This document shows, one piece after another, positions 32,989-40,704 of a stretch of 64,000 bases of DNA. How positions within the stretch are numbered: position 1 is the stretch's first letter; every line of letters begins with the position of its first letter. Made by a program: the position numbers and the translations under genes. The stretch is from contig NZ_CP031311.1 of NCBI RefSeq assembly GCF_004799685.1, positions 2,721,355-2,785,354 of the forward strand, written 5' to 3'. The notes under the pieces are model-generated. The model worked only from the letters and a program-made list of their open reading frames with translations, had not been told where the DNA came from and did not search any database. Source of the DNA: Halobellus limi (GTDB lineage: Archaea > Halobacteriota > Halobacteria > Halobacteriales > Haloferacaceae).

Positions 32989-33172
32989 CGCGCTGTTGAT
33001 CGGCGGCCCGCTGACCTCGCCGCCGGGGATCGTCGCGACGCTGCTCGTCCTGCTTCTCGTGATCGTGGTGGGACGCATCGTGCTGGCGCTCGCCTGGCGG
33101 ATCGTCCTCGTCGCCCTCGTCGTCAGCATCGCGCTGTGGCTGCTGGGCGCGGTGGGGCTCGGGCCGCTCTGA
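32975..33172 (+). CDS. Small hydrophobic membrane protein
   Basis: 65 aa with two close hydrophobic stretches (GIVATLLVLLLVIVVGRIVL and WRIVLVALVVSIALWLLGAV). The start overlaps the DUF4382 gene by 14 nt in another frame, suggesting translational coupling. No cysteines or motifs. Function unknown. Confidence 0.65.
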   Translation: MGPSSALLIGGPLTSPPGIVATLLVLLLVIVVGRIVLALAWRIVLVALVVSIALWLLGAVGLGPL

Positions 33173-33188
33173 CGGCTGACGTCAGCCG
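33173..33188. terminator. Perfect 16-bp palindrome between convergent genes
   Basis: CGGCTGACGTCAGCCG is fully self-complementary. It lies 1 nt past the stop of the small membrane-protein gene and includes the stop of the ZIP gene (33182-33184). It could act as a bidirectional terminator or mRNA 3' end hairpin; no T-run follows on either side. Confidence 0.5.
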
Positions 33189-34009
33189 AGCGAGATATCG
33201 AGATACAGCATCACGACGACGCCGACGATCGTGCCGAGCGTCGCGATCCGCTCGTGGCCGCCCGTGTGCGTCTCGGGGACGATCTCGTCGCTGATGACGA
33301 ACAGCATCGCGCCGGCGGCGAAGCCCATCGCGTAGGGGAGCAGTACGGAGACCGTCTGGACGGCGTAGGCGCCGAGGACGGCCAGCGGGATCTCGACCAC
33401 GCCCGAGCGGATGCCGGTGAAGACGGCGTAGGCGCGTCGGTTGAGCCCGGCGTTGACGGCCGCGACCGACACCGCGAGCCCCTCGGGGATGTTCTGGATC
33501 CCGATCGCGAGCATCAGCGGGATCGCGCCCGCGACGTCGCCGCTGCCGAACCCGACGCCGACGGCGAGCCCCTCGGGCATGTTGTGGATCGTGATCGCGA
33601 AGATGAAGAGCACGACCGGGACGAGCCGTTCGTCGTCGAGCGGGAGCGCGTCGCTCGGGTTCGCCGCGTCGGAGCGCCGCCGTCCGGTCAGGAGGTAGTG
33701 CACGTGCGGAACGAGGCCGTCGGAGCGGTCCAGAAAGAGCGCGCCGAGGAGGACGCCGACGAGCGTCGGGATCGGGTTCCCGTTCGAGTAGATCTCGATG
33801 CCCGGGATGATGAGACTCGTGAAACTGGCCGCGAGCATCACGCCCGCGGCGAAGCCCAGGGCGCCGTCGAGCGCGCGCTCGGAGGGGTTCCGCCAGACCA
33901 GCACCAGGGACGCCCCGAAGAGGTTCATCCCGGCGATGACGAGCCCCCCGACGAGGGCGTGGACGACCGGGTTCGAGCCGAACCACTCGACGAACAGCTC
34001 GGCGATCAC
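33182..34009 (-). CDS. ZIP family metal (Zn2+/Fe2+) transporter
   Basis: 275 aa from a GTG at 34009 (IAELFVEWFGSN follows). Eight membrane segments. The paired metal-binding sequences of ZIP transporters are clear: IHNMPEGLAVGVGFGSGD in TM4 and IQNIPEGLAVSVAAVNAG in TM5, with an acidic/His cytoplasmic loop before TM4. Transport is inward to the cytoplasm. The longer open frame upstream (to 34111) is Arg-rich and not membrane-like, so it is rejected. Confidence 0.93.
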   Translation of the reverse strand: MIAELFVEWFGSNPVVHALVGGLVIAGMNLFGASLVLVWRNPSERALDGALGFAAGVMLAASFTSLIIPGIEIYSNGNPIPTLVGVLLGALFLDRSDGLVPHVHYLLTGRRRSDAANPSDALPLDDERLVPVVLFIFAITIHNMPEGLAVGVGFGSGDVAGAIPLMLAIGIQNIPEGLAVSVAAVNAGLNRRAYAVFTGIRSGVVEIPLAVLGAYAVQTVSVLLPYAMGFAAGAMLFVISDEIVPETHTGGHERIATLGTIVGVVVMLYLDISLG

Positions 34010-34358
34010 GACGCCGCCTCCGGCCCGGCCCGGCGGGGCCGAGCGGTGGGAGCGAGCGCGCGCCGTCGACGACCGTCCCGAGTGACGTGGCCGCCGTCGG
34101 GCCGCCGGCACCTCGAAGGGTCGATCACAGCAGGGAACTCGGCGCGGAACGTCTTATATTGTCGGTCGGACGTCGTTCGATCCGGAGAGATACCGCCCCA
34201 CGGGACCGCGCCCCGGCCGTCGAAAATACGGTTTCGATCCGGTATTCGGTCCCTAACAATAGCCGAGCGGGGACGTTACCACGTCGTGTAGGGGTAGGGA
34301 TCGAAATGGGAGTCACAGTACTGGTTTCGAGGCCAATCGCGCGACGGCGACACCACCG
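34010..34358. promoter_or_regulatory. 349-nt divergent region between ZIP and DUF4129 operon
   Basis: No gene seen. GTCTTATATTGTCGG (about 34151-34165) is the best TATA candidate; used rightward it would give the DUF4129 operon a leader of roughly 170 nt. A second AT-richer spot, GGTATTCGGTCCCTAACAATAG (34239-34260), lies closer to the operon. The left 100 nt are GC-rich and featureless apart from the ZIP start. Confidence 0.4.
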
Positions 34359-35201
34359 ATGAAGGCGGAGAGAGCCGTCTCACTGGTGATCGCGGTGTCG
34401 TGCGTCCTGGCCGTCGGCGTCTCTGCGACCACCCTCGACGCAACCCTCTCGACGGATCCCGACGACGTGATCAACGTCGACTGGGCGGAGCTGCCGGTCG
34501 ACGGGGGCGTCGCTGGGTCGATCGAGCGCGAAATGCAGCGTCGACAGGGCGGTGAACGGGAGACGCGGGAGAGGTCGTCTCGCGACGCGGCCGCCCGGAA
34601 CGCCGCCGCGTCGGGCGCGCCGGAGCGGCAGTCACAGCAGCAGGACGCGTCCCGAACCGGATCACAGCTCCGCGAACCGAGCCCCTGGGCGAGGCTGCTC
34701 GCGATGCTTCGGAGCGGCCTCACCTGGCTGATCACGCTCGGGTTCCTCACCGTCGGGAGCACGCTGGGGTACCGCTACCGAGCGCGGGTGCGTGGCCTGC
34801 TTGCCCGAGCGTTCCGCGGCTCCAACCGCGGCGGGCGAGACCGGGGCGAGGAGAGCGACCCGGTCGCGGTGGACCCGGCGACCGAGATCGACCGCATCTG
34901 GGGGGCGGTGGTCCGCTCGCTCGACGTCGAAAGCCCGGAAACGACGACCGTCAGCGGCGTCGTCCGCCGGGCGATCGATCGCGGGCACGACCCCGACGCC
35001 GTGCGGGATCTCGCCGACGTGTTCGCCGCCATCCGTTACGGGGAGCGACCCCTGACGGGCGAGCGCCGGCGACGCGCCCGGGAGAGCTACCGGGCGCTCG
35101 ATCTGACGGACCCCCCGCTCGATCCGTCGGCGTACGCCGACGGCGGCGACCGCGACGACGAGTCCGGGGATGCAACGACAGGAGGCGGTGAGTCGGAGTG
35201 A
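34359..35201 (+). CDS. DUF4129 domain membrane protein, first gene of the DUF58 operon
   Basis: 280 aa. An N-terminal hydrophobic segment or signal (VSLVIAVSCVLAVGVSATTL), an extracytoplasmic low-complexity part, a second membrane span near 128-145 (LTWLITLGFLTVGSTLGYRY), then a cytoplasmic DUF4129-like tail (IDRIWGAVVRSLDVESPETT and FAAIRYGERPLTGERRRRAR). In bacteria and archaea DUF4129 domains accompany transglutaminase/DUF58/MoxR genes. The stop overlaps the next start as GTGA. Role unknown; inferred partner of a MoxR-DUF58 system. Confidence 0.8.
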   Translation: MKAERAVSLVIAVSCVLAVGVSATTLDATLSTDPDDVINVDWAELPVDGGVAGSIEREMQRRQGGERETRERSSRDAAARNAAASGAPERQSQQQDASRTGSQLREPSPWARLLAMLRSGLTWLITLGFLTVGSTLGYRYRARVRGLLARAFRGSNRGGRDRGEESDPVAVDPATEIDRIWGAVVRSLDVESPETTTVSGVVRRAIDRGHDPDAVRDLADVFAAIRYGERPLTGERRRRARESYRALDLTDPPLDPSAYADGGDRDDESGDATTGGGESE

Positions 35202-35926
35202 CCCGACTCAGAGACGCCCTCGCCGCCGGCGGGGGAGTCGTGCTCGCGGGGGCGGTCCTGGTCGCCGTCGCGCCGGGAACGGGAGCGGAGCAGTACGCCG
35301 AGGGGCTCGTCGAAGCGGCCGGCAACGACTACCTGTTCGTCGTCCCGATCGGGGTCCTGGCGGTGACCGCGGTCCTGGCGGCGCTCGGGGGGCGGCTCCG
35401 GTCGGGGATCGACCAGGCGCGGCCGCCCGATCCGGAGGGCGTCCCGAGCGGGCCGGCGCCCGGAACGGCGTTCGATCGGCTGGCCACCGGGAGACGGGGG
35501 GCGCTCGTCGGCCTGTCCGCCGATCGGAGCGAGGCGGTCCGCGAATCCCTCCGGGCGACGGCGGTCAAGACCGTGATGCGCGTCGGTGGCTGCTCGCGCT
35601 CGGAGGCGCGCGAGCGGGTCGACGACGGTCGCTGGGCGGACGATCCCGCGGCCAACGCGTTCCTCGCGTCGGAAGACCGGGAGCTCACGGGCGTGCTCGA
35701 TCGGCTCCGGGCGGTCGTACGGTTTCGACGTCGGCTCCGCCGCACGGCCGCGGCCGTCGCCGCGTACGACGATCAGCCGAAGCGCGCGAGTGAGACACGT
35801 CACGATCGGCCGGGAAGCCGCGGCTTCGGCGTGGCTGACGGCAGCGGACCCGGCACATCCGACGGCGAGGAACACGATCCGGCCGGCGAGACGACCCGAT
35901 CGGAGGTGGCCGATGTCGACGCGTAG
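35198..35926 (+). CDS. Membrane-anchored haloarchaeal protein of the DUF58 operon (DUF7269-like)
   Basis: 242 aa from the GTG at 35198, which overlaps the previous stop. Two hydrophobic segments (GGGVVLAGAVLVAVAPGTGA and YLFVVPIGVLAVTAVLAALG) are followed by a cytoplasmic helical domain (SRSEARERVDDGRWADDPAA, AFLASEDRELTGVLDRLRAV) and a charged tail. I recall this family as DUF7269, always next to DUF58 genes in haloarchaea; the number is from memory. It overlaps the DUF58 gene by 14 nt. Confidence 0.75.
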   Translation: MTRLRDALAAGGGVVLAGAVLVAVAPGTGAEQYAEGLVEAAGNDYLFVVPIGVLAVTAVLAALGGRLRSGIDQARPPDPEGVPSGPAPGTAFDRLATGRRGALVGLSADRSEAVRESLRATAVKTVMRVGGCSRSEARERVDDGRWADDPAANAFLASEDRELTGVLDRLRAVVRFRRRLRRTAAAVAAYDDQPKRASETRHDRPGSRGFGVADGSGPGTSDGEEHDPAGETTRSEVADVDA

Positions 35927-37334
35927 GACGACCGGGCGCTGGCGGGGCGTGGTGGCCGTCGCCCTGTTCGCCGGCGCTATCGGCGTGTTCGCGAAGCGTC
36001 CGGACGTCCTCCTGTGTGCGGTCGTCGGCGTCGCCTTCGCCGTCTACCCGCAGGTCACGTCCGGGCCGACCGTGGACGTCGAGGTCGACAGGGCGGTCAG
36101 CGACCGCGCGCCGACCCACGACGAGCCGACCGAGGTGACGGTCACCGTCCGCAACGCCGGGGAATCGACCCTGCCGGACGTCAGAATCGTCGACGGCGTC
36201 CCGCCGATGCTCCCGGTGAGCGGCGGGTCGGCGAGACACGCGACGGCGCTTCGACCGGGGGAGACGACGAGGTTCTCCTACGAACTGACCGCCCGCCACG
36301 GGACTCACTCGTTCGGAGAGACGACGGTCATCGCCCGCGACGTCAGCGGGATGCGGGAGCGGGAGACGACCGTCTCGGCCGACGCCGAAATCGACTGTCA
36401 CGCGGCGGTGCCGGTGGTGCCGCTGCGCGCCCAGACGGGCCGGCGTCCCGGCCGGATCGCCACCGACTCGGGCGGGAGCGGGATCGAGTTCGACCGCACG
36501 CGGACCTACCGCGCCGGCGACCCGCTGAACCGCATCGACTGGCGGCGGTACGCCCGGACGGGAACGCTCACGACCGTCGAGTTCCGCGAGGAGCGCGCCG
36601 CCTCGGTCGTCGTCTGCGTCGACGCTCGGCCGCCCGCCTACCGCGCCCGCGAGGGGGAGCCCCACGCGGTCTCTCACGGCGTCGCGGCCGCCCGAGAGAT
36701 CTGTGCGGCCCTCTCGGAGACCCACGACCGAGCCGGTCTCGCCGCCTTCGGTCGCGATTTCCTCTGGGAAGCGCCCGGTATGGGCGCAGAGCACGACGCG
36801 CGACTGCGTCGGGTGTTGGCGACGCATCCGACGCTGTCGCCACGTCCCCCCGACGGATCCGGGTCGCGCTCGGGGAGCCGTGACCGGTCCGGGGGTCCGT
36901 CGAGCCCGCTCTTCGGACCGCTGGTCCCGGAGACGCTGGACCCGCTCGCGGGGACGCTGGAGTCGCTCTCCCTCCCGCGTGAGTCGCCCACGGCTCGCCC
37001 CGGAATCGCCGACGGCGGCGAGTCGAAGGCGACAGAACAGACCGCGGAGTTGCGGCGGCGGCTCGACGGCGAGACGCAGGTCCTCCTGCTCTCGCCGCTG
37101 CTCGATGACGACGTCGTCGAAGCGGCGTTGACGCTGGAGGCCGGCGGGAACGCCGTCACCGTCGTCAGCCCCGACGTCACGACCGCGGAGACGGTCGGCG
37201 GTCGCCTGGCCCGAACCCGGCGGGCGAACCGGAGTCACTCGCTGCAGCGCGCCGGCGTCCCGGTCGTCGACTGGGACACCGCCGAGTCGCTGGGGGCCGC
37301 GCTCCTGCGCGCGGCCGAACGGAGGTCGCGATGA
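35913..37334 (+). CDS. DUF58 domain protein
   Basis: 473 aa. Two short membrane segments (GVVAVALFAGAIGVFAKRPD, LLCAVVGVAFAVYP), an extracytoplasmic beta-sandwich (VTVTVRNAGESTLPDVRIVD), and the DUF58 hallmark AGDPLNRIDWRRYARTG with TVEFREERAASVVVCVDARP. This leads into a von Willebrand A-like fold ending with LLSPLLDDDVVEAALTLEAG. DUF58 proteins work with MoxR AAA+ ATPases, thought to act as chaperone-like assembly systems. Residues about 325-355 are a low-complexity Ser/Arg/Gly loop. Its stop overlaps a 35-codon ORF as ATGA. Confidence 0.9.
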   Translation: MSTRRTTGRWRGVVAVALFAGAIGVFAKRPDVLLCAVVGVAFAVYPQVTSGPTVDVEVDRAVSDRAPTHDEPTEVTVTVRNAGESTLPDVRIVDGVPPMLPVSGGSARHATALRPGETTRFSYELTARHGTHSFGETTVIARDVSGMRERETTVSADAEIDCHAAVPVVPLRAQTGRRPGRIATDSGGSGIEFDRTRTYRAGDPLNRIDWRRYARTGTLTTVEFREERAASVVVCVDARPPAYRAREGEPHAVSHGVAAAREICAALSETHDRAGLAAFGRDFLWEAPGMGAEHDARLRRVLATHPTLSPRPPDGSGSRSGSRDRSGGPSSPLFGPLVPETLDPLAGTLESLSLPRESPTARPGIADGGESKATEQTAELRRRLDGETQVLLLSPLLDDDVVEAALTLEAGGNAVTVVSPDVTTAETVGGRLARTRRANRSHSLQRAGVPVVDWDTAESLGAALLRAAERRSR

Positions 37335-37438
37335 CCCGGGGAGCGTCGACCGCGACGCGACGGTTCCCGACCGCGGTTCCAGAGGGATCGCTCGTGACCC
37401 GGACCGTGCCGGCCCCCGCTCGGAGGGACCGGCGATGA
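37331..37438 (+). CDS. Candidate 35-aa microprotein between DUF58 and the next membrane protein
   Basis: The frame starts at an ATG overlapping the DUF58 stop (ATGA at 37331) and ends with a TGA overlapping the next start (ATGA at 37435), so it bridges the two genes with 4-nt overlaps at both ends. The product (MTRGASTATRRFPTAVPEGS, LVTRTVPAPARRDRR) is strongly basic, atypical for this host. It may be a real small protein, or simply translated to keep ribosomes coupled along the operon. No homology can be judged. Confidence 0.45.
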   Translation: MTRGASTATRRFPTAVPEGSLVTRTVPAPARRDRR

Positions 37439-38175
37439 GCACGGTCGTTCGCGCCCACGACGACCGTCCGACCGTCGTCGCGGCCGTGCTGGCGACCGCG
37501 GCGGCCGTACTTTCGGTCGCGGCCGTCGCCAACGACCCCTCGCAGTTGCTGGCGGTCGCGATCGAGGTCGGTGCCGTCCTCGCGCTCGGGGGCGGCGCGC
37601 TCCTGTACACCGAGGCTCAGGGCGCCGAGAACGAGAAGCACGGCGCGGACGCCGGCCGCCGCGCGGTCGCCGTGTTCGCGGTCTGCGTCGGGGTCGTCGG
37701 CGCCGCGGTGGCGCTCGGCCTCGCCGTCTACGCACCCACCGGAATGACCGCGCGTCTGGAACTCGTGCCGGGGCTCCTGGGCGTCACGACGCTCGTGTGC
37801 GGCCTGCTCCCCGTCCGCCGGGGACGGTGGGCGCGGTACCTCGTCGGGACCGGCGCTGCGCTGCTGGTGATCGCGGCCCTCACGAGCGGCGTCGTCTACG
37901 GGGCGGACACGGTCGCGCTTCTCTCGGCGACGGCGCTCGCAATCGTCGCCTGGGACGCCGGCGAACAGGCGATCAACCTGGGAACGCACGTCGGCCGGCG
38001 CGGCGAGACGGCGACGGCCGCGCTCGTCCACGTCGGAGCCAGCACGGTCGTCGGCGTCGTCGCCGTGACGGTCGCGCTGCTCGTCCGCTCGATGCAGGTC
38101 ACGGGACTCTCCCTCCCGGCGCTGGCGTTGCTCCTCGGAGCCGCGGTGCTGTTGGCCGCCGCGCTCTCGGAGTGA
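37435..38175 (+). CDS. Multi-span membrane protein of the DUF58 operon (DUF7519-like)
   Basis: 246 aa with about seven hydrophobic segments, from TVVAAVLATAAAVLSVAAVA to LALLLGAAVLLAAALSE. One loop contains YTEAQGAENEKHGADAGRRA, another WDAGEQAINLGTHVGRRGET. I recall the family as DUF7519, restricted to haloarchaea and linked to DUF58/MoxR; from memory. Last gene of the operon, convergent with moxR. Confidence 0.75.
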   Translation: MSTVVRAHDDRPTVVAAVLATAAAVLSVAAVANDPSQLLAVAIEVGAVLALGGGALLYTEAQGAENEKHGADAGRRAVAVFAVCVGVVGAAVALGLAVYAPTGMTARLELVPGLLGVTTLVCGLLPVRRGRWARYLVGTGAALLVIAALTSGVVYGADTVALLSATALAIVAWDAGEQAINLGTHVGRRGETATAALVHVGASTVVGVVAVTVALLVRSMQVTGLSLPALALLLGAAVLLAAALSE

Positions 38176-38211
38176 CCCCGGCGAAGGGCGGAAAGCGGAG
38201 CCTAACCTTCC

Positions 38212-39174
38212 TCACGACGGACTCGTTCTGACGGTCGGCACCTCGATCTCGTCTAAGATGTCGGCGATCACCGTCCGCTCGTCGACGTCGTTGACCCGCG
38301 ATTCGGGCGTGAGCACGAGTCGGTGGGCGAGAACGGGCTTCGCCGCTCGCTGGACGTCCTCGGGCGTGACGTACGCTCGGCCCCGGAGCACGGCCATCGC
38401 CCGCGACACCTCGAGCAGTCGCTGGGTGCCGCGCGGCGACGCGCCGGCCGCGACGCGGGCGTCCTCCCGTGTGGCCCGGGAGACGGTCGCGACGTACCGA
38501 CGGACGTCGGCCTCGACGTGGACGTCCTCCGGGGCCGCGCGGACGTCGTCGACCGCCTCGCGCGTGCAGACGGGGTTCGCCGACGGCCGCTGGCTCCGAC
38601 GCGCCAGCCGCCGATCGATCAGTTCCAGTTCCCCCTCCAGCCCCGGATAACCGAGGCTCGTCTTGACGATGAACCGGTCCTTCTGGGCCTCCGGCAGCTC
38701 GAAGGTCCCCTCCTGCTCGACGGGGTTCTGCGTCGCGATGACGAAGAACGGGTCGGGCAGCGGCCGGGTCTCGCCGTCGACGGTCACCTGTCCCTCCTCC
38801 ATCGCTTCGAGCAGCGCGGCCTGCGTCTTCGGCGAGGCGCGGTTGATCTCGTCGGCCAACACGACGTTCGCGAAGATCGGGCCCTCGGTGAACTCGAACT
38901 CACCGCTGCGCTCGTCGAACACGTGCGTCCCGGTCACGTCCGTCGGCAGGAGGTCGGGCGTGAACTGGACTCGCGAGAAGGAGAGATCGAGCGCCGTCGC
39001 GAGACTCCGTGCGGTCAGCGTCTTCCCCGTCCCGGGGACGTCCTCGAGGAGGACGTGCCCGCGACCGACGAAGCCCGCGAGGATCGTTCGGAGCGTCTCG
39101 CGTCCGACGACGACCGCGCTCGCGACCTCGTCGAGGATCGCCTCACACTGGGCTTCGGCATCAGCGGTGGCCAT
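38212..39174 (-). CDS. MoxR-family AAA+ ATPase
   Basis: 320 aa from the ATG at 39174; a GTG two codons upstream also fits. Walker A EDVPGTGKTLTA (48-52 core), Walker B VVLADEINRASPKTQAALLE, sensor 1 FVIATQNPVEQEG and the MoxR lid with SPRGTQRLLEVSRAMAVLRG and YVTPEDVQ. MoxR ATPases pair with DUF58/vWA proteins to activate or assemble other complexes. Here it faces the DUF58 operon from the opposite strand rather than leading it. Confidence 0.93.
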   Translation of the reverse strand: MATADAEAQCEAILDEVASAVVVGRETLRTILAGFVGRGHVLLEDVPGTGKTLTARSLATALDLSFSRVQFTPDLLPTDVTGTHVFDERSGEFEFTEGPIFANVVLADEINRASPKTQAALLEAMEEGQVTVDGETRPLPDPFFVIATQNPVEQEGTFELPEAQKDRFIVKTSLGYPGLEGELELIDRRLARRSQRPSANPVCTREAVDDVRAAPEDVHVEADVRRYVATVSRATREDARVAAGASPRGTQRLLEVSRAMAVLRGRAYVTPEDVQRAAKPVLAHRLVLTPESRVNDVDERTVIADILDEIEVPTVRTSPS

Positions 39175-39260
39175 AGCCACGCTTCGCGACCGTCGGGTTT
39201 CGTTATGCGATGGCTACGCGCCGCGCTGTGGGCGAGTTCATCGGGGACGGGGAGCACGAC

Positions 39261-39395
39261 TCACTCGACGGCCGAAACCACGGCACTCCCGCACTCCACG
39301 CAGACGTAGGTCTCCTCGATCGTCTCCGCGGCTGGAGCATTGCAGTCGATGCATTTGACGCGCGCGCTCCGGACGGTTCGCGGGTAGCGGGCCAT
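39261..39395 (-). CDS. 44-aa zinc-ribbon protein
   Basis: MARYPRTVRSARVKCIDCNA then CVECGSAVVSAVE: two CxxC knuckles 18 residues apart, enough for one zinc site. The ATG at 39395 is chosen; upstream codons of the longer frame encode an unlikely Cys/Trp-rich stretch. Tiny zinc-ribbon proteins of this kind are common in haloarchaea and mostly uncharacterised. It lies divergently from the TM2/zinc-ribbon gene. Confidence 0.68.
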   Translation of the reverse strand: MARYPRTVRSARVKCIDCNAPAAETIEETYVCVECGSAVVSAVE

Positions 39396-39510
39396 AACGA
39401 GTGATTCACCGCACGAGGGAAAAGTGTAACCACACCGGTAGGATAGGCGGCCCACGACCGCACACAGACCGACCCACAAGACCTAATCGGGGGCGTCCGA
39501 AGTAGGGAAT

Positions 39511-40008
39511 ATGGATCGGAAGCGGGGGAAGCGACCGTGGCTCGCGGCGCTCCTCGGGACGCTCGCCACCGGGCTCGGGCACTTCTATCTGCGGCGCTGG
39601 CGGCGGGGGCTCGCGTGGTTTGCGGCGGCCGTCGTCGCGTCGTTCCTGTTCGTTCCGCCCGAGGCCGCACAGGCGCTGCTGTCGGGAACGGGGAGCGATC
39701 CGATGGATCTGGCGCCCGTCTTCGCGGTGGGCATCGCGAGCATCGCCGACGCGTACGTCCTCGCCCGCCGCCGGCAGCAGCAAGCGCGCAGCGGGGCCGC
39801 GACAGGGACGGCGGATACGGGCGCGAATCAGGACGGGAACGGGAAAGAGACGGTGATCGGCGCAACGCCCACCGTTGGACCGGACGGGCCGTCGCTCTCG
39901 TCGGACCCCGAAACCTGCCCGGACTGCGGGAAGGAGTTGGACCCGGACCTGGATTTCTGCCCGTGGTGCACGACGCGACTGGACGCCGACGGCAGGGGAG
40001 ACGAGTGA
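39511..40008 (+). CDS. Membrane protein with C-terminal zinc ribbon
   Basis: 165 aa. Two or three membrane segments in the first 90 residues (WLAALLGTLATGLGHFYLRR, GLAWFAAAVVASFLFVPP, APVFAVGIASIADAYVLARR) with a GHFYLRRWRRGL turn like that of TM2-type proteins. A disordered Gly/Thr linker follows, and a final zinc ribbon CPDCGKELDPDLDFCPWC. Similar proteins are widespread in haloarchaea (I recall DUF7575). Function unknown. Confidence 0.78.
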   Translation: MDRKRGKRPWLAALLGTLATGLGHFYLRRWRRGLAWFAAAVVASFLFVPPEAAQALLSGTGSDPMDLAPVFAVGIASIADAYVLARRRQQQARSGAATGTADTGANQDGNGKETVIGATPTVGPDGPSLSSDPETCPDCGKELDPDLDFCPWCTTRLDADGRGDE

Positions 40009-40077
40009 CCGCCCAAGGCGGCCGTGCGGAGGATCGGGGCTTCCCCTGAGGATCGCCGGAGTCGGGGTACGCTCGGC

Positions 40078-40091
40078 GAGCGCTAGCGCTC
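40078..40091. terminator. 14-bp perfect palindrome between convergent genes
   Basis: GAGCGCTAGCGCTC is fully self-complementary and lies 70 nt after the membrane zinc-ribbon gene and 11 nt before the nikR stop (on the other strand). It could form a short hairpin in either transcript; no T-run is present. Confidence 0.4.
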
Positions 40092-40101
40092 CTCGTCCGA
40101 A

Positions 40102-40530
40102 TCACTCCTCGACGTCGAAGCCGCTGAACTCGTCGACCGGCATCACCGAGTAGTCGACGCTGAGCGTGTCCTTCGTCGCGCGGATCTTGCCGACGAACGT
40201 CGAGATGTCTTCGAGACGCCCCTCGAGGACGAACAGTTCCATACAGCGGTGCTCTCCGACGTGGCTGTGGAAGTTCGAGGCGACGAGCGACTCGTACTCG
40301 TGGCGGAGTTTCATCATCCGCTCTTCGACGTTCGTGGTCTCGTAATCGAAGACGACGGTGACGACGGCCATGAGATCGCGTTCCTCCAGTCGCTTGTCCT
40401 CGAACTCACCCAGGAGGTTCCGGGAGGCCTCCCGGACGACCTCACTCCGGCCGGTGTAGCCGTGTTCCTCGGCGAAGGAGTCGATGCGTTCGACCAACGC
40501 TTCGGGCATCGAGACGCTGACGACAGTCAT
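40102..40530 (-). CDS. nikR: NikR-type nickel-responsive ribbon-helix-helix repressor
   Basis: 142 aa. The N-terminal ribbon-helix-helix ([34 protein letters not shown]) binds DNA. The C-terminal ACT-like domain carries all four high-affinity Ni ligands at the expected spacing: His77, His88 and His90 in [11 protein letters not shown], and Cys96. With nickel bound, NikR represses nickel uptake genes. No nickel transporter is in the window, so its targets lie elsewhere. It may regulate itself, since two ATATTAA repeats lie directly upstream. Confidence 0.93.
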   Translation of the reverse strand: MTVVSVSMPEALVERIDSFAEEHGYTGRSEVVREASRNLLGEFEDKRLEERDLMAVVTVVFDYETTNVEERMMKLRHEYESLVASNFHSHVGEHRCMELFVLEGRLEDISTFVGKIRATKDTLSVDYSVMPVDEFSGFDVEE

Positions 40531-40559
40531 ATATTAACTCAACCCCGGATGGATATTAA
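40531..40559 (-). promoter_or_regulatory. nikR promoter with direct repeats
   Basis: ATATTAA occurs at 40531-40537 and again at 40553-40559, 22 bp apart (two helical turns). The distal one lies about 25 nt before the ATG and is the likely TATA box; the proximal one touches the start codon. Spacing on one DNA face is suggestive of a dimeric repressor site, possibly NikR itself. Confidence 0.45.
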
Positions 40560-40613
40560 TCCCTTGCAACGGTGACCGCGAACGGTCGACGCGGACCGGA
40601 GAACGCACCGGGA

Positions 40614-40704
40614 TCACTCGTCGCGGGCGGATCGAACCTACTCGTCGCGAGCGGACTGAAGCTACTCATCGCGGGCGGATCGAACGCTACTCGTCGTGGG
40701 CGGC
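40614..40704 (-). repeat. 24-bp tandem repeats running out of the galE 3' end
   Basis: Copies at 40614-40637, 40638-40661, 40662-40685 and a partial copy from 40687 that is the end of the galE coding sequence. Each has the form CTACTCGTCGCGGGCGG plus about seven bases; on the coding strand every copy carries CGACGAG-stop. The real gene ends HDE-stop, and the copies downstream read RDE-stop-like, with one extra base before the first. Confidence 0.8.
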
